Assembly (NCBI GenBank): GCA_000198515.1
Contig: FP929140.1
Span: forward strand, 780,527 to 844,526
Length of the DNA stretch: 64,000 bases
Reading direction: 5' to 3'
Source of the DNA: a gamma proteobacterium HdN1
GTDB lineage: Bacteria > Pseudomonadota > Gammaproteobacteria > Pseudomonadales > Ketobacteraceae
Position numbers and translations under genes: made by a program. The notes beneath the pieces are model-generated. The model was not told where the DNA came from and ran no database searches. It worked only from the letters and a program-made list of their open reading frames with translations. Below are positions 10,529 to 19,221 of this stretch, piece by piece (the stretch's first letter is position 1; the number at the start of each line of letters is the position of its first letter).

Positions 10529-11671
10529 CTAGTTTGGATCGGGGCGAGCCTCTACGGTTGCAGAAAACTGAACCGTCTGATTACTGCGCTGCGCCTGCAG
10601 CTTCACATGCTCACCCGGTTTTAAGCTGCTGATCATATTCATGGCAGTGCGCGGCGCGGTCACTTCGGTGCCATTGATTTGAGTAATAATATCGCCGGGC
10701 CTGACTCCCGCCCGAAACGCCGGGCCATCACGAAATACACCGGCCACTAACAGCCCCGGAGTGAATTCAACGTGCATTAGCTCCGCGAGTGCGGCGGTCA
10801 TGATTTGCGGTTCAATACCTAACCAACCGCGCACCACCTGCCCATCTTTTACAATGGCCATTAAAATCGTTTTCGCCAAATCAATTGGAATCGCAAATCC
10901 AATTCCGTTCGATGCACCGGTCTGTGAGTAGATGGCCGTATTGATTCCGATGAGATCCCCGTGAGCGTTGACGAGCGCACCGCCAGAGTTTCCTGGGTTG
11001 ATGGCCGCATCGGTCTGGATAAAGTCGACAAAGTTGCTGATATTGCTCTGGTTTCGCCCTAACGCGCTGACAATTCCTTCGGTAACTGTTTGCCCCACGC
11101 CGAACGGATTTCCGATTGCCAACACCACGTCTCCCACGCGTACCTCGCGGCTGGATGCCATCGTAATCGACGGTAGATCACGCGATTCGATGGAGAGCAC
11201 CGCAAGATCGGTTTCAGGATCAGTACCCACTACGGACGCAAGGAGCTCGCGGCCATCGTGCAGCGCAACGCGGATTTCATCTGCGCCTTCAATTACATGA
11301 TTATTTGTAAGGACATAGCCGGCTTCGCTCATAATCACGCCCGAGCCGAGGCTGGATTGCATTCGGCGGCGTTGGGGGGCTTGGTTTAAGCCAAAGAAGC
11401 GTCGAAAAATCGGGTCATCGTAGAGAGGGTGAGCGCTGCGGGTAATGATTTTGCTGGTGTAAATGTTCACCACCGCCGGTTGTGCACGTTCCACCGCATC
11501 GGCGAACGACACTCTGGGTGCATAAGATGTATCGCTCGTTGGTTTGGCGTTCTCAAAAATAACGATTCCGCCCGAATCAATAACACCGATTTTCATTAAG
11601 CCGATAATCAGCGCCGCAACGAGCAGGCCAACACCCACAGAGGGAAGTAAAAAGCGTACAAAAGTGTTCAT
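10529..11671 (-). CDS. degS: Membrane-anchored periplasmic serine protease DegS/AlgW
   Basis: HtrA-family protease that in this position normally cleaves the anti-sigma factor for sigma-E in response to misfolded outer-membrane proteins. The 380-residue protein has one N-terminal transmembrane helix (residues about 5-27), a trypsin-like domain with His (NNHVIEG), Asp (ETDLAVLSIE) and Ser (NPGNSGGALV), and one PDZ domain (LGIEPQIMTAALAELM onward). ATG 11671 is chosen because the helix follows directly; the frame is open further upstream. The substrate RseA is not encoded here. In Pseudomonas the same position holds algW. Confidence 0.93.
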   Translation of the reverse strand: MNTFVRFLLPSVGVGLLVAALIIGLMKIGVIDSGGIVIFENAKPTSDTSYAPRVSFADAVERAQPAVVNIYTSKIITRSAHPLYDDPIFRRFFGLNQAPQRRRMQSSLGSGVIMSEAGYVLTNNHVIEGADEIRVALHDGRELLASVVGTDPETDLAVLSIESRDLPSITMASSREVRVGDVVLAIGNPFGVGQTVTEGIVSALGRNQSNISNFVDFIQTDAAINPGNSGGALVNAHGDLIGINTAIYSQTGASNGIGFAIPIDLAKTILMAIVKDGQVVRGWLGIEPQIMTAALAELMHVEFTPGLLVAGVFRDGPAFRAGVRPGDIITQINGTEVTAPRTAMNMISSLKPGEHVKLQAQRSNQTVQFSATVEARPDPN

Positions 11672-11732
11672 AGCCCACTCGTTTGCGGTATAAGATCGTT
11701 CGTGCCCGACATACAAGTACACGAGAGGCGAC

Positions 11733-12491
11733 ATGGTACAACGCGCAGAGCTGGAAGGCGAGTTACGGAGGTTATTAGAACCCGAGCAGTTCAAAGACTA
11801 TTGCCCCAACGGATTGCAGGTCGAGGGCCGTGACGAGATTGAAAAAATTGTAACTGGCGTAACCGCATGCCGCGATCTTATCCTCGCTGCGCGTGAAAAG
11901 GGCGCCGATGCGATTTTGGTTCACCACGGTTATTTCTGGCGCAATGAAAATCCCTGTCTTACCGGCATGAAGTACGAGCGAATCCGTCTTTTGATGGAAT
12001 CCCAGATCAATCTATTCGCCTACCACTTACCCTTAGATGCGCACCCCGAACTGGGGAATAACGCCCAGCTTGCAAAGCGGCTCGGCGTTCAAGTCGAAGG
12101 CGGCCTAGAGCCGCGCAATGAGCGTTCCGTCGGCAATGTGGGGCGCCTTGCATCACCGATAAAAGGGCAAGACTTTGCTCGAATCATCGAGCAGCGACTC
12201 AAGCGCAAACCGTTACACATTGCGGGCACAGACAAGCTGATTCGGCGAGTTGCATGGTGTACGGGTGGCGCACAGAACTATATTGATCTTGCCTTGGATG
12301 CCGGCGTAGACGCATTTATTACCGGAGAGGCATCCGAACAGACCGTACACATTGCCCGAGAAGCGGGCATCCACTTCTTTGCGGCAGGCCACCACGCGAC
12401 CGAACGCTATGGCGTTCAGGCGATCGGCAATTACCTTGCCGAGAAATTCCATATTCGACACGAGTATATTGATATTCCAAATCCTGTCTGA
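11733..12491 (+). CDS. Nif3-like dinuclear metal-center protein (YbgI family)
   Basis: Member of the NIF3/DUF34 family, toroidal hexamers with a dinuclear metal site; the cellular role is unsettled. The 252-residue protein shows the metal-binding histidine pair in DAILVHHGYFW, the segment LFAYHLPLDAHPELGNNAQLA and the C-terminal FFAAGHHATERYG. GAGAGG stands before the ATG. It diverges from degS with 61 bp between start codons, so both promoters must lie in or near that gap. A Nif3 gene also sits next to algW in Pseudomonas as I recall. Confidence 0.92.
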   Translation: MVQRAELEGELRRLLEPEQFKDYCPNGLQVEGRDEIEKIVTGVTACRDLILAAREKGADAILVHHGYFWRNENPCLTGMKYERIRLLMESQINLFAYHLPLDAHPELGNNAQLAKRLGVQVEGGLEPRNERSVGNVGRLASPIKGQDFARIIEQRLKRKPLHIAGTDKLIRRVAWCTGGAQNYIDLALDAGVDAFITGEASEQTVHIAREAGIHFFAAGHHATERYGVQAIGNYLAEKFHIRHEYIDIPNPV

Positions 12492-12510
12492 AGCCTTTTG
12501 CACAAAGCGC

Positions 12511-12516
12511 TATAAT
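12511..12516 (+). promoter_or_regulatory. Candidate -10 element for sat
   Basis: A perfect TATAAT lies about 94 bases upstream of the sat start, in the 118-bp gap after the Nif3 gene. No good -35 is found 16-18 bases further up, so this is a weak proposal. The leader from here to the gene has no recognisable riboswitch, and a GGAG ribosome site precedes the ATG. Confidence 0.35.
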
Positions 12517-12609
12517 GCGCCGTCCCGCGCAAACGGCAGCATCTATATAGAACCATTTCAGAGCTAGTCTCTTTTCGGAGCTGGTTTTTTCTCAGGAGTA
12601 GGAGCGTTT

Positions 12610-13827
12610 ATGTCATCACTCGTCAAACCGCACGGTAGCGATACCCTCAAGATTCTTTTGCTGGAAGGCGGCGCGCTAGAACAAGCGCAGGCGCACGCCA
12701 AGAGCCTTCCACAAATCAACCTGTCCTCACGCGAAACCGGCGATTTGATCATGCTCGGAATCGGCGGCTTCACCCCATTGGACGGCTTCATGGGCAAAGC
12801 AGACTGGCAGGGCGTGTGCGACCGCATGACCTTGGCAAATGGCGTGTTCTGGCCAATTCCCATCACCAAATCCGTCAGCCAACAAGAAGCCGACAAAATC
12901 GCGCTCGGCAGTGAAATCGCACTGGTCGATGGCGAAACCGGCGAATTGATGGGCAGCATGCTTGTCACCGAAAAATACGGAATCGACAAAGCGCATGAAT
13001 GCCAGAGCGTATTCAAGACTACAAGCGATGAACACCCCGGCGTAAAAATGGTCATGGCCCAAGGCGATATCAACCTTGCCGGCCCTGTAAAGGTATTTTC
13101 GCAAGGCGAATTTCCAACAAAATATGCGGGTATCTACAAGACCCCCACCGAAACCCGCGCCCTGTTTGAATCCAAAGGCTGGAAAACCGTCGCCGCATTC
13201 CAGACGCGCAACCCCATGCACCGTTCCCACGAGTATCTGGCCAAAATCGCCATCGAAATCTGCGACGGTGTAATGGTTCACTCCCTGCTGGGCAAATTAA
13301 AACCGGGCGACATTCCAGCAGAAGTGCGTCAAAAAGCGATTGGCACCCTGATTGATAAGTATTTTGTCAAAAACACCGTCGTCCAATCCGGTTACCCGCT
13401 TGATATGCGTTACGCAGGCCCGCGTGAAGCGCTATTGCACGCACTTTTCCGTCAAAACTATGGCTGCACCCATTTGATCGTCGGGCGTGACCACGCCGGT
13501 GTAGGTGATTTTTACGGTCCCTTTGATGCTCACCATATTTTTGACCAAATCAAGCCCGATGCGCTAATCACGAAACCGCTGAAAATCGACTGGACCTTCT
13601 GGTGCAATAAATGTGGCACGATGGCCTCCACGCGCACCTGCCCGCACGATGCGGAAGATCGCGTGCTAGTATCCGGCACCAAACTCAGAAAAGCTCTGTC
13701 AGAAAACCAAGAAGTTGTTCCGAACTTTTCGCGCCCCGAAGTGCTCGAAGTGCTTCGCGAATACTACGCGGGGCTCGCGGACGATGAGAAAGTTGAAATT
13801 AAACTTACCGGCCACAGTGCGAAGTAA
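12610..13827 (+). CDS. sat: ATP sulfurylase (sulfate adenylyltransferase), homo-oligomeric Sat type
   Basis: Catalyses ATP plus sulfate to APS plus pyrophosphate, or the reverse during sulfur oxidation. The 405-residue product is the single-subunit Sat/MET3-type enzyme, unrelated to CysDN. An N-terminal PUA-like domain ([16 protein letters not shown]) precedes the catalytic domain with [11 protein letters not shown] (HxxH), [17 protein letters not shown] and LVSGTKLR near the end. A zinc-finger-like [15 protein letters not shown] lies in the C-terminal third. No APS kinase domain is attached and no APS reductase is in view, so direction in vivo cannot be read here. It is transcribed alone and ends in a terminator. 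Confidence 0.96.
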   Translation: MSSLVKPHGSDTLKILLLEGGALEQAQAHAKSLPQINLSSRETGDLIMLGIGGFTPLDGFMGKADWQGVCDRMTLANGVFWPIPITKSVSQQEADKIALGSEIALVDGETGELMGSMLVTEKYGIDKAHECQSVFKTTSDEHPGVKMVMAQGDINLAGPVKVFSQGEFPTKYAGIYKTPTETRALFESKGWKTVAAFQTRNPMHRSHEYLAKIAIEICDGVMVHSLLGKLKPGDIPAEVRQKAIGTLIDKYFVKNTVVQSGYPLDMRYAGPREALLHALFRQNYGCTHLIVGRDHAGVGDFYGPFDAHHIFDQIKPDALITKPLKIDWTFWCNKCGTMASTRTCPHDAEDRVLVSGTKLRKALSENQEVVPNFSRPEVLEVLREYYAGLADDEKVEIKLTGHSAK

Positions 13828-13844
13828 TCGTTGATTCAGAAACG

Positions 13845-13888
13845 GCCCATCGGAATGCAGAATGAATCCTGCTTTCCGATGGGCTTTT
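13845..13888 (+). terminator. Intrinsic terminator of sat
   Basis: A perfect 11-bp inverted repeat (GCCCATCGGAA at 13845-13855, its complement at 13874-13884) with an 18-base loop is followed by TTTT and a second T-rich stretch. It begins 18 bp after the sat stop and may also serve the convergent hsp20 gene. Confidence 0.85.
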
Positions 13889-13925
13889 CGCTTTTACCGA
13901 TACGGCAGTCGATGCTGTTTTAGTT

Positions 13926-14342
13926 TCATCCGCCGCGCACATCAATTGAAATTTTGCGTGGTGCAGCCGTTGCTTTACGCGCAATATCAACCGTCAGTAC
14001 GCCCTTTTCGTAGTGCGCACTAACTGCGGAATGATCCGCGTCTTCCGGTAATTTGAAGCTACGATTAAATTGCCCAAAAGCGCGTTCTTTGTAACGTAAT
14101 TTCGCCTGATCTTCAGCGTTACGCTGGCGTTGCCCTTGAATTCGCAGTACGCCTTTTTCAACATCAATCGTGATGTCGTTGGCGTCAATTCCCGGTAAAT
14201 CAAGCAGCAACTGGTAGCCGACTTCTGTATCGACAATATCCACTGCCGGGTGCCAGCGACGCGCGCTGTTGTCGTAATAACGTAGCGCCTCGTTCTGCAG
14301 TTGATCCAATACCTGCCAAGGATTCATAGAAGCAATACTCAT
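13926..14342 (-). CDS. Small heat-shock protein, Hsp20/alpha-crystallin family
   Basis: ATP-independent holdase chaperone of the Hsp20 (IbpA-like) class. The 138-residue protein has a short N-terminal arm, then an alpha-crystallin domain from about residue 30 (PAVDIVDTEVGYQLLLDLPG) to 130, including GVLRIQGQR and the conserved C-terminal motif YEKGVLTVDIARK. The late IxI motif appears as KISIDV. GGAG lies upstream of the ATG. It stands alone, facing sat, with a possible sigma-32 promoter 75-100 bp upstream. Confidence 0.93.
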   Translation of the reverse strand: MSIASMNPWQVLDQLQNEALRYYDNSARRWHPAVDIVDTEVGYQLLLDLPGIDANDITIDVEKGVLRIQGQRQRNAEDQAKLRYKERAFGQFNRSFKLPEDADHSAVSAHYEKGVLTVDIARKATAAPRKISIDVRGG

Positions 14343-14415
14343 GGGTTTCTCCGATATTAAGTAACAAAACCGACACCGTGTTGGCCGCTTCGCAGTGCCC
14401 CTCTGCAGGGCTTAA

Positions 14416-14442
14416 TGATTGGGCCACGAGGTTTACTGCAAG
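14416..14442 (-). promoter_or_regulatory. Possible sigma-32 promoter of the hsp20 gene
   Basis: Read on the minus strand, CTTGCA (14442-14437) and CCCAATCA (near 14423-14416) are 13 bases apart. The heat-shock consensus is CTTGAA, 13-14 bases, CCCCATNT, so the match is partial: one mismatch in the -35 and several in the -10. It is at a sensible distance from the start codon of a heat-shock gene. Confidence 0.3.
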
Positions 14443-14565
14443 AGCACGTTCAAAGTGACTCTTGCTTGTTATGTAATATTGGGGAGGTGCTTCTGGATTC
14501 AAGCCCATGCCCACATAACGATGGCGTATGCGGGGACTTTGATGGCGGGATGGGTTGGCGAAGAA

Positions 14566-15024
14566 TTATTTCTGCGTATGACCGAGGCCAAAATCTTCTG
14601 CTAGGGTTCCTTTGTCCCGCGAACCTTTTTTGGGTGCATAATCTAACGGCGGCTGTACGTGCTCATCCTCGAACGAGGCGTCTCTTGACGGTGGCTCGCG
14701 TGTTTCGATTGCAATAAATTGCTGCGCCGGTGCAGCAAGCGACGTGCTTGTTTCCAATTTGAAACTCTTGGGTGGCTCTGCAAAAGAAACAGACGCACTT
14801 TCTAAATGTTTCTGCACTTTTACATAGTTTGCCGTGAGATTGTTCACAAGCTCGGCAGTATGGTTAAAGTGCTGGTTTACGTTTTCGCGATAAGCCGTAA
14901 ATTCTTCTTGCAGATCACGCAGCTGTTGTTCGATGGGATTCCCGTTGCGGCCACGGCGCATCACGGCAAAGCAGCTGCCCGCGCCAACGGCGACGCCTAT
15001 TAAAAACAAGACCACTTCCAGCAT
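14566..15024 (-). CDS. zapG: ZapG/YhcB family (DUF1043) inner-membrane protein
   Basis: Single-pass inner-membrane protein of the ZapG/YhcB family, linked in E. coli to coordination of envelope growth and division. The 152-residue product from ATG 15024 has a transmembrane helix at residues 3-22 (EVVLFLIGVAVGAGSCFAVM), then a helical, probably coiled-coil region with the family segment EFTAYRENVNQHFNHTAELVN, and a polar, likely disordered tail. The frame stays open upstream only because it runs through the tandem repeats there. Annotation rests on the helix plus coil pattern. Confidence 0.87.
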   Translation of the reverse strand: MLEVVLFLIGVAVGAGSCFAVMRRGRNGNPIEQQLRDLQEEFTAYRENVNQHFNHTAELVNNLTANYVKVQKHLESASVSFAEPPKSFKLETSTSLAAPAQQFIAIETREPPSRDASFEDEHVQPPLDYAPKKGSRDKGTLAEDFGLGHTQK

Positions 15025-15040
15025 GCTTATGCTCCTTTTG

Positions 15041-15100
15041 TTGTTCCTGTATAAACGACTATTGTTCCGGTATAAACGATTGTTGATCCTGTATAAACCG
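15041..15100. repeat. Three imperfect direct repeats, period about 20 bp
   Basis: Three consecutive copies of a sequence like TTGTTCCTGTATAAACGA begin near 15041, 15062 and 15080. They lie 17 bp upstream of the zapG start on its 5' side, so they occupy its leader or promoter. Copies two and three differ from the first at a few bases. Confidence 0.8.
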
Positions 15101-15142
15101 TAATTTTGGCGTGAATCCGGCGGATCTCGATGCGCTTTCAAT

Positions 15143-15230
15143 CATTTGGCAACTTCTATTGTTTGATTTGGCAGCTTCTATTGATTGATTTGGCAGCTTC
15201 TATTGATTGATTTGGCAGCTTCTATTGATT
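15143..15230. repeat. Four tandem copies of a 22-bp repeat
   Basis: Units start at 15143, 15165, 15187 and 15209. Units two to four are identical; the first differs at a few positions. The core is TTTGGCAGCTTCTATTG. No spacers separate the copies. The array lies in the 308-bp divergent gap between zapG and the hydrolase gene. The rest of the gap shows no gene. Confidence 0.93.
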
Positions 15231-15332
15231 GATAGTATACCGGCTTACTTTTGGAATATCGCGGCGAGAACGCACTACCTCCGAAAAAACCATTAGCCAA
15301 CTGTAACATTTTTCTACCAAAGAGAGCTTTTT

Positions 15333-15998
15333 ATGAGTTTGATCCCTGGGAGCGCAACTTCTGCAAGCGGGGAAGCGAGAGCGTTGATTGAAGGGCCAGC
15401 GGGCGCAATCGACGCTATTGTGATGCAACCAAAAGAGGGGGAGGCGGCTGCGTTAGCAGTGATTTGCCATCCTCATCCTCTGATGGGCGGAAGCATGACC
15501 AACAAAGTTGTCCATACCATCGCGCGCGCCCACCGCGATGCGGGGCACGTTGCCGTCCGGTTTAATTTTCGCGGCGTAGGTCGTTCGCAAGGGGAGTTTG
15601 ACGAGGGGCGCGGCGAAGCGCTTGATCTGCTGGCGGTCGTTCGTTGGGCGCGCGCGCTCTATCCGCGAGGCGCGCTTTATATCGCAGGTTTTTCCTTTGG
15701 TGCTTGGGTTTCAGCGAGCGCGATGCCATTGCTGGACGCTGCAAACCTAGGGGTTAAGCGCCTATTGTTGGTTGCACCTCCCGTACATTATGCGGGCTTT
15801 GATCCGATTCACAGGTTTTCCTGCCCACTCACGGTAATCATGGGGGATGCAGATGAAGTGGTGGCGCCTGTCGGCGTTTTTGGCTGGTTTGAACGCGTTG
15901 AAACCGATAAAAAGCTGCGCAAGATGTCCGAGGCCACCCACTTTTTCCATGGACGGCTACAGGAGCTGAAGGAGTGGGTGGAACAGGATATGGCATAG
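15333..15998 (+). CDS. Alpha/beta hydrolase (COG2945-like)
   Basis: Small cytoplasmic alpha/beta hydrolase of 221 residues; substrate unknown. Family markers are VICHPHPLMGGSMTNKVVH near residue 45, RFNFRGVGRSQG, the nucleophile elbow GFSFGAW, the acid in IMGDADEVV and the histidine in ATHFFHGRL. No signal peptide. GAGAG precedes the ATG. zapE follows after 78 bp on the same strand, so they may share a transcript. Confidence 0.88.
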   Translation: MSLIPGSATSASGEARALIEGPAGAIDAIVMQPKEGEAAALAVICHPHPLMGGSMTNKVVHTIARAHRDAGHVAVRFNFRGVGRSQGEFDEGRGEALDLLAVVRWARALYPRGALYIAGFSFGAWVSASAMPLLDAANLGVKRLLLVAPPVHYAGFDPIHRFSCPLTVIMGDADEVVAPVGVFGWFERVETDKKLRKMSEATHFFHGRLQELKEWVEQDMA

Positions 15999-16076
15999 AC
16001 AATCCTCCGTCTCTTGCGCTACATTTCGCCGCTCAAAAGCAAAGAATACCTAGTAAGAAAGTTGTAGGCCTGTAGT

Positions 16077-17171
16077 ATGGGACCATTGGAACATTATCGG
16101 CAGGATCTTCAAAAACCCGGATTCCGGTATGATCCTGCTCAAGAGGGCGCTGTTAAACATTTGCAGCGCTTGTACGACGATCTATTGATGCGTCGCAACC
16201 AACCGGCGCCAACTCGTTGGGAGAGGCTGCGCGGCAAAGTAGAGCGCGTTCCGGTAAAAGGGGTGTATTTCTGGGGAGGGGTGGGTCGCGGTAAAACCTA
16301 TCTTGTGGATACGTTTTACGAAACCTTGCCTTTTGCCAGAAAGATGCGCGTTCATTTTCATCGCTTTATGCGCCGCGTGCATAGTGAATTGAAACTGTTG
16401 CAGGGCGAAAAAAATCCGCTCGAAAAAGTCGCGCAAAAGCTGGCTGCCGAGGCCGAAGTCATCTGTTTTGATGAGTTTTTTGTCACCGACATTACCGATG
16501 CAATGATTCTTGGCGGATTGTTTGAGAAGTTGTTTGGCTTGGGCGTTACTTTGGTCGCAACCTCCAACATCGTTCCAGACGAACTTTATAAAGATGGTTT
16601 GCAGCGCTCCCGCTTTATTCCCGCCATTGAGCAGCTAAAGCGGCATACCGAAGTGGTGAATGTGGATAGCGGGGTTGATTACCGCTTAAGGTCTTTGACG
16701 CAAGCAGCCGTTTTTCATACGCCACTCAGTGCGGATACGGATCAGTGTATGCTGGCCTGCTTTGATCGCTTGGCGCAGGGGCATTCGCGGCAACAATATT
16801 GCAATATTGAGATCAATGGCCGCCCGATTGCCGCTCGCATCGTGGCAGATGGTATTCTTTGGTGCGATTTTGATGCTCTTTGTGACGGCCCGCGTAGTCA
16901 GTATGACTATATCGAAATCGCCTGTCGCTACCCTGCGGTGTTGGTGAGCCTTGTCCCGATCATGAGGGCTGGGGGGGATGATCAGGCGCGAAGGTTCATC
17001 AATATGGTCGATGAGTTCTACGATCGAAACGTAAAGCTCATACTTTCAGCCGAGGCGCCGATTGAAAGCCTGTATGAAAGCGGTCGCCTTCAGTTTGAGT
17101 TTGCGCGCACGCGTAGCCGCCTGCTGGAGATGCAGTCGCAAGAGTATTTAGGGCGCGAACACCGCCCTTAA
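16077..17171 (+). CDS. zapE: Cell division ATPase ZapE (AFG1-like)
   Basis: AAA-type ATPase of the AFG1/LACE1 family, which in E. coli joins the Z-ring late in constriction. The 364-residue protein has Walker A GGVGRGKTYLVD, Walker B VICFDEFFVTDITDAM, and the sensor-like VATSNIVPDELYKDGLQR, then the characteristic C-terminal half ending in FEFARTRSRLLEMQS. Its position before rplM-rpsI matches other gammaproteobacteria. Confidence 0.95.
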   Translation: MGPLEHYRQDLQKPGFRYDPAQEGAVKHLQRLYDDLLMRRNQPAPTRWERLRGKVERVPVKGVYFWGGVGRGKTYLVDTFYETLPFARKMRVHFHRFMRRVHSELKLLQGEKNPLEKVAQKLAAEAEVICFDEFFVTDITDAMILGGLFEKLFGLGVTLVATSNIVPDELYKDGLQRSRFIPAIEQLKRHTEVVNVDSGVDYRLRSLTQAAVFHTPLSADTDQCMLACFDRLAQGHSRQQYCNIEINGRPIAARIVADGILWCDFDALCDGPRSQYDYIEIACRYPAVLVSLVPIMRAGGDDQARRFINMVDEFYDRNVKLILSAEAPIESLYESGRLQFEFARTRSRLLEMQSQEYLGREHRP

Positions 17172-17211
17172 AGCGGCGTCGGTGTGGGGCGCAAAAAGCC
17201 GGCAGAGTGGC

Positions 17212-17240
17212 TAGACTTGTGCGCTTTTTTGCTGCATAAT
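17212..17240 (+). promoter_or_regulatory. Candidate rplM-rpsI promoter
   Basis: TAGACT (17212-17217) and CATAAT (17235-17240) stand 17 bases apart, in a 303-bp gap between zapE and rplM. The remaining 234-base leader has no gene; leaders before rplM often carry an L13 autoregulatory structure, but I could not fold one with confidence here. Confidence 0.4.
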
Positions 17241-17474
17241 TTGTGCCCCGCCAGATCATCTAGATGAACCGTTGGTGAGTCTTTAGGGCGTTGTTCGCTT
17301 CCGATGCAGGAGCGCAATGCTGCCCGCGAGGCTTTTCTAACCTTTATTAACCACTTGGGTTGATGGCGATCGGCTTGCCGTTTTGATGAGCTGCTTGTCA
17401 AAGATCAGTGGGTTGGGTAGTATTTTCGCTCTTTGAATAGTACAGAGAGCCTCGATCAGTTCCAGGGCAATGTA

Positions 17475-17906
17475 ATGAAAACTACTGTAAGCGCCAAACC
17501 CGCAACCGTACAAAGAGATTGGTACGTTGTAGACGCTGCTGGCAAAACCTTGGGTCGTATTGCGACCGAAATCGCGCTGCGTCTGCGCGGCAAACATAAA
17601 CCCATTTACACTCCACACGTTGATACTGGCGATTTCATTATCGTGATCAACGCTGAAAAGGTGGATGTCACCGGCAAAAAACGTGAAGGCAAAGTGTATT
17701 TCCATCACACGCTGTATCCGGGTGGCCTCAAAAGCATTTCTTTTGACAAACTGATCCAGAAAAAGCCGGAGCAAGTAATTGAGCGCGCCGTAAAGGGCAT
17801 GCTGCCGCATAATGTGCTAGGCCGTGAAATGTTCCGCAAGCTGAAAGTATATGCGGGCTCTGAGCATCCGCATGCTGCACAGCAGCCAAAAGTGCTGGAG
17901 CTCTAA
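17475..17906 (+). CDS. rplM: 50S ribosomal protein L13
   Basis: Primary 23S rRNA-binding protein of the large subunit, 143 residues. Recognised by [21 protein letters not shown] near the start, [43 protein letters not shown] and the terminal [11 protein letters not shown] 17475 with AGGG upstream is chosen over an upstream in-frame codon (17433). It forms the usual pair with rpsI, 80 bp downstream. Confidence 0.98.
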   Translation: MKTTVSAKPATVQRDWYVVDAAGKTLGRIATEIALRLRGKHKPIYTPHVDTGDFIIVINAEKVDVTGKKREGKVYFHHTLYPGGLKSISFDKLIQKKPEQVIERAVKGMLPHNVLGREMFRKLKVYAGSEHPHAAQQPKVLEL

Positions 17907-17986
17907 TTCTGCAAGGCCGCTATTCGTCCTTTTTAAGGATAGCGTTTCAAAACAGGTGATCATTTTCAAATCAGGTAAATAGCATC

Positions 17987-18373
17987 GTGGAAAACAATTA
18001 CGGAACCGGCCGCCGCAAGACTTCTTCAGCCCGCGTATTTTTGCGTCCCGGTACAGGCAATATCAATATTAACGGTCGTGCAATCGACCAGTATTTCGGC
18101 CGCGAAACCGCTCGCATGGTAGTTCGCCAGCCGCTGCAACTCGTTGAGCTTGGTGACAAGTTCGATGTGTTAGTAACGGTTTCCGGTGGTGGTATCAGCG
18201 GTCAAGCTGGCGCGATTCGTCACGGGATCGCTCGCGCTTTGATTGAATACGATGAAACGCTGCGCCTTCCGCTGCGTCGCGCTGGATTCGTGACGCGTGA
18301 TGCGCGTGCCGTTGAACGTAAGAAAGTGGGCCTTCGCAAAGCGCGTAGACGCCCGCAGTACTCGAAGCGCTAA
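17987..18373 (+). CDS. rpsI: 30S ribosomal protein S9
   Basis: Small-subunit protein of 128 residues whose C-terminal tail reaches the P-site tRNA. Markers are [50 protein letters not shown] and the basic tail ending RRRPQYSKR. The start codon is GTG with AGG upstream. A terminator follows 34 bp after the stop. Confidence 0.98.
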   Translation: MENNYGTGRRKTSSARVFLRPGTGNININGRAIDQYFGRETARMVVRQPLQLVELGDKFDVLVTVSGGGISGQAGAIRHGIARALIEYDETLRLPLRRAGFVTRDARAVERKKVGLRKARRRPQYSKR

Positions 18374-18407
18374 AGCGACGATTGTACGAATACGTACTAC
18401 ACTTCAG

Positions 18408-18433
18408 AACGCCCAGCTTTTGCTGGGCGTTTT
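18408..18433 (+). terminator. Intrinsic terminator after rpsI
   Basis: A perfect 10-bp stem (AACGCCCAGC / GCTGGGCGTT) with a 4-base loop runs into a short T-rich stretch. It separates the ribosomal genes from petABC. Confidence 0.82.
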
Positions 18434-18612
18434 GCTGTGTGCTGGTTACGCGGAGATTGTTTCTGACCTGAAGGGGGTTGGCCTGCTATTCTGCCTTGTC
18501 ACCGTAGCGCATTTTAATTACTATTTGCCGCGTTATTTTGGCGGGTACGGGCTTAAAGCGCCTTTCACAAGGTGTGAAGAGTTTCCCAACAATTCATGGG
18601 GAGTGAAGTTAA

Positions 18613-19221
18613 ATGAGTACAGAAGGCGTAAACCAGGGGCGCCGCCTTTTTTTGGTGGGCGCAACCTCGGTTGTAGGGGCTGCGGGTGCCGTGGGGGCGG
18701 CGGTTCCGTTTGTTCAGTCTTGGTGGCCAAGCGCAAAAGCAAAGTCTGCGGGGGCTCCGGTCGTTGCAGACATTAGCAAGTTGGAAATGGGCCAGCGCAT
18801 GATCGTTGAATGGCGCGGTCGCCCGATTTGGATTCTGCGAAGAACGCCGGAAGCGATGGCCTCATTGAAAGCAATTGCGGCCGAAGGTGCTTTGCGTGAT
18901 CCTGAATCGCAGGAAACTAGCCAGCAGCCAGCGTACGCGGAAAACGAAACCCGCTCGCGCAAAGAGCATCCTGAAATTGCGGTGATTATCGGTATCTGTA
19001 CTCATTTAGGCTGTTCACCTTTATATCGGCCTGATGTGGCGCCTGCGGATTTGGGGGCGGATTGGAAGGGCGGGTTCTTCTGCCCCTGCCATGGTTCCAA
19101 GTTTGATTTAGCCGGTCGCGTGTTCAAAAGCGTACCCGCGCCAACCAACTTACAAATTCCGCCGTTCTATTTCATGAGCGACAATGTGATTAAAATTGGC
19201 GAAGACGGAGCGGCCGCATAA
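18613..19221 (+). CDS. petA: Ubiquinol-cytochrome c reductase Rieske iron-sulfur subunit
   Basis: Electron-accepting [2Fe-2S] subunit of the bc1 complex. The 202-residue protein has a twin-arginine-like N-terminus (GRRLFLVGATSVV) that stays as the membrane anchor. The cluster ligands are in CTHLGC and CPCHGS, separated by a 40-50 residue stretch. A gammaproteobacterial-type insertion (WPSAKAKSAGAPVVADISK) follows the anchor. GGGAG lies upstream. Its stop shares one base with the petB start (TAATG). Confidence 0.97.
   Translation: MSTEGVNQGRRLFLVGATSVVGAAGAVGAAVPFVQSWWPSAKAKSAGAPVVADISKLEMGQRMIVEWRGRPIWILRRTPEAMASLKAIAAEGALRDPESQETSQQPAYAENETRSRKEHPEIAVIIGICTHLGCSPLYRPDVAPADLGADWKGGFFCPCHGSKFDLAGRVFKSVPAPTNLQIPPFYFMSDNVIKIGEDGAAA

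Noticed and set aside
12517-12609. A riboswitch or attenuator before sat
   Set aside because: Only weak, short inverted repeats; no match to known sulfur-related riboswitches could be read.
15143-15230. Possible CRISPR array
   Set aside because: Units follow each other without spacers and no cas gene is present. The same holds for 46338-46499.
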